Source: Chrysomallon squamiferum (taxonomy: Eukaryota; Mollusca; Gastropoda; Neomphalida; Peltospiridae). Taken from it: a stretch of DNA of 10,000 bases. The stretch spans positions 17,265,245-17,275,244 of the forward strand of contig CM022667.1 in the NCBI GenBank assembly GCA_012295275.1, read 5' to 3'. The notes under the pieces are model-generated. The model had not been told where the DNA came from and searched no databases. It saw nothing but the letters and a program-made list of their open reading frames with translations. The position numbers were made by a program, and so were the translations under genes. This document shows positions 7,740 through 10,000 of this stretch, piece by piece (the stretch's first letter is position 1; each line of letters begins with the position of its first letter).

Positions 7740-8175
7740 AAAAATCGACCGAAAAAGGATAATGAAGCAAAAATTATATCCATCGGGTTTCTCATTCTTC
7801 AATTTGTCACTGGATTGTTTGACATTTCCCAGACAGCAATGGCTTTACCAGATCGTCTGCGAACGTTTGGCTAATCCAAGGAAAATATCTGTGCAAGAAA
7901 CCCAAACCGAAAACTCGCTTCCAGCTCTTCGCTAAACACTGAAACACTTTGTTTGCAGCGACAGAATTCAACTTTGAATATCTTAATCTTGTTGAAACGT
8001 CAGTCTTGCTTTTCTAATCTGAGTTACCTACAGCAAAATTTGTGGGTTTTTTCGGGAGATTTTACGAGACCGAAAACAAAGATTAAGTAATTTTTTAAAG
8101 TCGACGTCCCGTTAAATGATTTAGCTGTGCACAAGGAGGTTTCTCTGTTTGGTGATGCAGCATAAATCACCGTAA
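7740..8175. other. Longest repeat-free unique segment, no gene recognised
   Basis: The sequence has balanced composition with several CpGs and no simple repeat. It contains a 6-bp hairpin (GGTGAT at 8151-8156, ATCACC at 8165-8170, 8-base loop). Neither strand carries an appreciable open frame. It would be the sensible place to look for conserved non-coding sequence or a non-coding exon. Confidence 0.4.
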
Positions 8176-8356
8176 CTAGCTACTTATTTCTTTGTGTAAA
8201 TAAGTAAGTAATGGAATGAATGAATGCAGAAAGTAAGGAATACATAACGAAATATACAAATAAATAAACAAATACAAAACAGACAAATAACAATACAAAA
8301 ATACACAGTTAACTAATAAAGTAATTAAATAAACATAAAGAAACAAAAAATGCGTG

Positions 8357-8393
8357 CATACATACATACATATATATATTGTATGTATGTATG
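8357..8393. repeat. ATAC/GTAT inverted repeat hairpin
   Basis: CATACATACATACA at 8357-8370 is perfectly complementary to TGTATGTATGTATG at 8380-8393 with a 9-base AT loop. A tetranucleotide array therefore reverses orientation around an AT centre. Confidence 0.75.
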
Positions 8394-8411
8394 TATTTAT
8401 GTATATATACG

Positions 8412-8437
8412 CACACACACACACACACACACACACA
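8412..8437. repeat. (CA)13 microsatellite
   Basis: A pure array of 13 units is followed by decaying ACAA units to about 8480. The Val-Cys run in the minus-strand frame is an artefact. Confidence 0.95.
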
Positions 8438-8500
8438 TAAACAAACAAACGAAAGCAAACAAAAACAAGCAACCAAACACAATACAAATAAACACAATGA

Positions 8501-8529
8501 AAAAATAAAATAAAATAAAATAAAATAAA
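8501..8529. repeat. (AAAAT)n pentanucleotide repeat
   Basis: About five tandem AAAAT/TAAAA units lie within the A-biased tract. Confidence 0.9.
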
Positions 8530-8559
8530 CAAATAAGAAAAAATAAATAAATTTCACAA

Positions 8560-9055
8560 AAAGAAAATGTTCGAAACGATTTTTCTACCAACATTCAAGA
8601 TGGCGCTTAACTAAATCATTTGTAACAAATAAGAAATATAATCATAATGACTTTTTATCTGCACTGTGCAGTTTTTCAAATAAGCCATGATTAGCAACAA
8701 TCTGAAAACGAGAATGAAGTGTGTGGATGCCTGGCACGCGCACTTGGCACGTGAAACAAATTGTGAAGCACACCATCAAGAAGGTTTCTAGAATTTCAGA
8801 ACCTACAGCTGTCTTTCGTCCGACGATCGTTTTCAAGTCAATAGAGAAACAATCGAAAGTGGCAAAGAAAAAAAAAAGCTTTAAAATGTGCAACTTGTGA
8901 TATTCTGTTTCAACCTGCTGGGAGCAGTGAAAAGGGCGGGTACAGAAAAGGTGGGGGTGCGAATCATTATCACGTTTAGTGAACAAATTAGTTTCATTTT
9001 AACAAAAACACTAAAGTGGTAGATTAAAGACGAAAAAGAAATAAATTACTAAATA
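8560..9055. other. Unique segment with YY1-like site and longest non-repeat open frame
   Basis: The sequence has balanced composition. CAAGATGGCG at 8596-8605 matches the core of the YY1 consensus, and CACGTG lies at 8748-8753. A minus-strand open frame spans 8642-8986 (114 codons), but its first codon is TTG; the first internal Met is about codon 71, and I recognise no domain. A Phe run comes from an A10 tract. I treat the frame as unproven; a spliced exon or non-coding DNA are both possible. Confidence 0.35.
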
Positions 9056-9058
9056 CAT

Positions 9059-9060
<2 letters not shown>

Positions 9061-9108
<48 letters not shown>
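9061..9108. repeat. (AAT)16 microsatellite
   Basis: Sixteen perfect units. AAT arrays often sit at the 3' ends of tRNA-derived SINEs, but no SINE body with A and B boxes is visible upstream. Confidence 0.97.
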
Positions 9109-9126
9109 CCGCGCCCAAATCTGTTC

Positions 9127-9128
<2 letters not shown>

Positions 9129-9176
<48 letters not shown>

Positions 9177-9200
9177 AACACAAACACAAACACACACACA
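9129..9200. repeat. (CA)22 with AAAC-type tail
   Basis: A pure 44-bp CA block (9129-9172) is followed by interrupted CAAA/CA units to about 9200. It lies only 20 bp from the AAT array, so the two may have grown from one seed region. Confidence 0.96.
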
Positions 9201-9415
9201 TTTATATATTTTTTATTCCTGCTTGAAGTGAAAGAAATCTTTCGTAGCCAGTTTTTCGACAAACAATAGATAAACCTCGCCGATGTTTTCGCTGTAAACA
9301 CAGATTTGTGTTTTCAACCGGAGAAATCACATCTTACTTACCTACTTCTTCTTCTCCGCGAAAAGTGAGACTCTACATTACATTTCAGAGTGGCTTCAGT
9401 TGTTTGCCGGATAAC
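9201..9415. other. Unique DNA with a minus-strand splice-donor match
   Basis: This segment is non-repetitive. On the minus strand TAG|GTAAGT at 9344-9336 matches the animal 5' splice site. It is preceded by an exon-like 52 bases (9393-9342) after the first AG that follows the long pyrimidine run. No protein match is recognised. Confidence 0.25.
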
Positions 9416-9458
9416 GGAGGGGAAAAAAAAGAAAAAAGAAAAAAAAAAAAAAGGAAAA
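9416..9458. repeat. Homopurine run, 43 bases
   Basis: An uninterrupted A/G stretch, mostly A, starts with GGAGGGG. On the minus strand this is a 43-base polypyrimidine tract of the sort found before splice acceptors. The Lys- and Phe-rich frames over it are artefacts. Confidence 0.85.
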
Positions 9459-9607
9459 CAAAAGAAGAAAAACACAATAAAGTAATGAAATGAGAAAAAA
9501 CAAATCCCGAAAGATTTGTGATGACTCTATGGTTTCCTTCGCGTGAAATGGTCAGGCGACATTTGTCTTGTAAAAGTTTAAAGTTTAGATAACAAAAATG
9601 CCACAAT
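9459..9607. other. Unique A-rich DNA, nothing recognised
   Basis: A short spacer between the purine run and the CAA array. No feature is seen. Confidence 0.5.
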
Positions 9608-9608
9608 C

Positions 9609-9640
<32 letters not shown>
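9608..9640. repeat. (CAA)11 microsatellite
   Basis: Eleven perfect CAA units are followed by A-rich DNA. The poly-Val and poly-Cys stretches in minus-strand frames come from this repeat. Confidence 0.97.
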
Positions 9641-10000
9641 AATAAAAAACAAAACAAAGAACGAGAAAGAAGACAAGAAAAGAAAAGAGATAACGACTTG
9701 AAGCAAAGTGGAGGAAATTTTTGTCGTAAGAGATGAAATAAATGAAGAAAATAAAAATAATCATAATCATAAACAAAAATTAAAAAATTAAAAAACAAAA
9801 ACGAGCTAAAAGAAAACATACTGAAAATTAAAAGGTCAAACATAAATCTAAAATAGGGAGAGACACACTTACCTCACCTACCTTTTAAATATGAAGTGAT
9901 GAGGCAAATTTTAAGTCGTACAAGGAAAAAAAGAAATAAGATAAAAAGATAACGGTCTGTGCACGTCACACTACGAGAGAGAGGAGTGGGGGGAGAGATA
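9641..10000. other. A-rich DNA with a second minus-strand donor match
   Basis: The plus strand is A-rich and T-poor to about 9900. On the minus strand GAG|GTAAGT at 9875-9867 is a near-perfect 5' splice site. The window ends in purine-rich GAGAGAGAGGAGTGGGGGGAG-type sequence, possibly the start of another GA repeat. No open frame of note is present. Confidence 0.4.

Larger units (their letters stand above)
8190..8555. repeat. Strongly A-biased low-complexity tract
   Basis: The plus strand is dominated by A with C, few G and unusually few T, outside the ATAC hairpin. It contains short GAAT, AAAT and ACAA units. The three overlapping minus-strand open frames here (up to 118 codons) are Phe-, Tyr-, Leu- and Cys-rich because of this bias and are not real proteins. 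Confidence 0.75.

Noticed and set aside
8176-8594. Three overlapping minus-strand frames of 65-118 codons, hydrophobic and Phe/Tyr/Leu/Cys-rich, resembling membrane proteins
   Set aside because: The apparent membrane segments come from the A-biased, T-poor plus strand plus a CA repeat; three frames show the same character, which is composition and not coding.
9061-9108. AAT array as the 3' tail of a tRNA-derived SINE
   Set aside because: No A or B box, or other SINE-like body, could be found in the few hundred bases upstream.

Overview
This window looks like non-coding nuclear DNA from a metazoan with a very microsatellite-rich, AT-rich genome. Long pure (GA)n, (TG)n, (CA)n, (AAT)n and (CAA)n arrays, mixed GATA/GACA arrays, decayed ATAC/TTAC-type arrays and poly(A)/poly(T) runs sit between stretches of ordinary, somewhat more CpG-bearing unique sequence. 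The texture resembles cephalopod (octopus or squid) intergenic or intronic DNA, but that is an inference from repeat style only; no gene here fixes the species. No prokaryotic features (operons, ribosome binding sites, insertion sequences, CRISPR) are visible.

The one well-supported gene is a complete, intron-free cytosolic tRNA-Thr(UGU) on the minus strand at 3784-3856. It has intact A and B boxes and an oligo-T Pol III stop just downstream. About 60 bp upstream of its 5' end (3917-3929) lies a perfect direct repeat of the nuclear-receptor half-site AGGTCA with one-base spacing (DR1).

Layout. 1-800: AT-rich, with a CpG-bearing segment at about 225-520 containing an E2F-like site, and a poly(T) run. 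848-928: (AG)n. 960-1072: a 15-bp inverted repeat enclosing a GC-rich core with a CACGTG and a CCTCGCGAGG palindrome. 1080-2110: AT-rich, with a four-copy 13-bp minisatellite at 1852-1903 and a homopyrimidine run. 2100-3500: unique DNA carrying a strand-biased scatter of TTACTT motifs. 3517-3588: compound TG/CT/TG repeat, then the tRNA. 4079-4174 and 5449-5544: an (AG)48 tract and an oppositely oriented (TC)48 tract of exactly equal length, flanking about 1.27 kb of unique sequence. 5640-6010: AT-rich DNA and poly(T), then a short unique segment. 6030-6440: ATAC-type repeats, an 18-bp palindrome and an ATAG/ACAG/ATAG array. 6900-6980: TG-rich repeat. 7000-8170: mostly unique. 8190-8550: strongly A-biased strand with CA and AAAAT repeats. 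8560-9055: unique. 9061-9200: (AAT)16 and (CA)22. 9200-10000: A-rich/purine-rich DNA with (CAA)11 and two consensus-quality minus-strand splice-donor matches.

No protein-coding gene is supported. Every open frame is short. Many translate simple repeats (Ser-Leu, Arg-Glu, Tyr-Leu-Ser-Ile, poly-Phe/Cys), and the two non-repeat frames whose first codon I checked begin at TTG rather than ATG. The window may be intergenic or lie inside a large intron; the sequence alone cannot decide.
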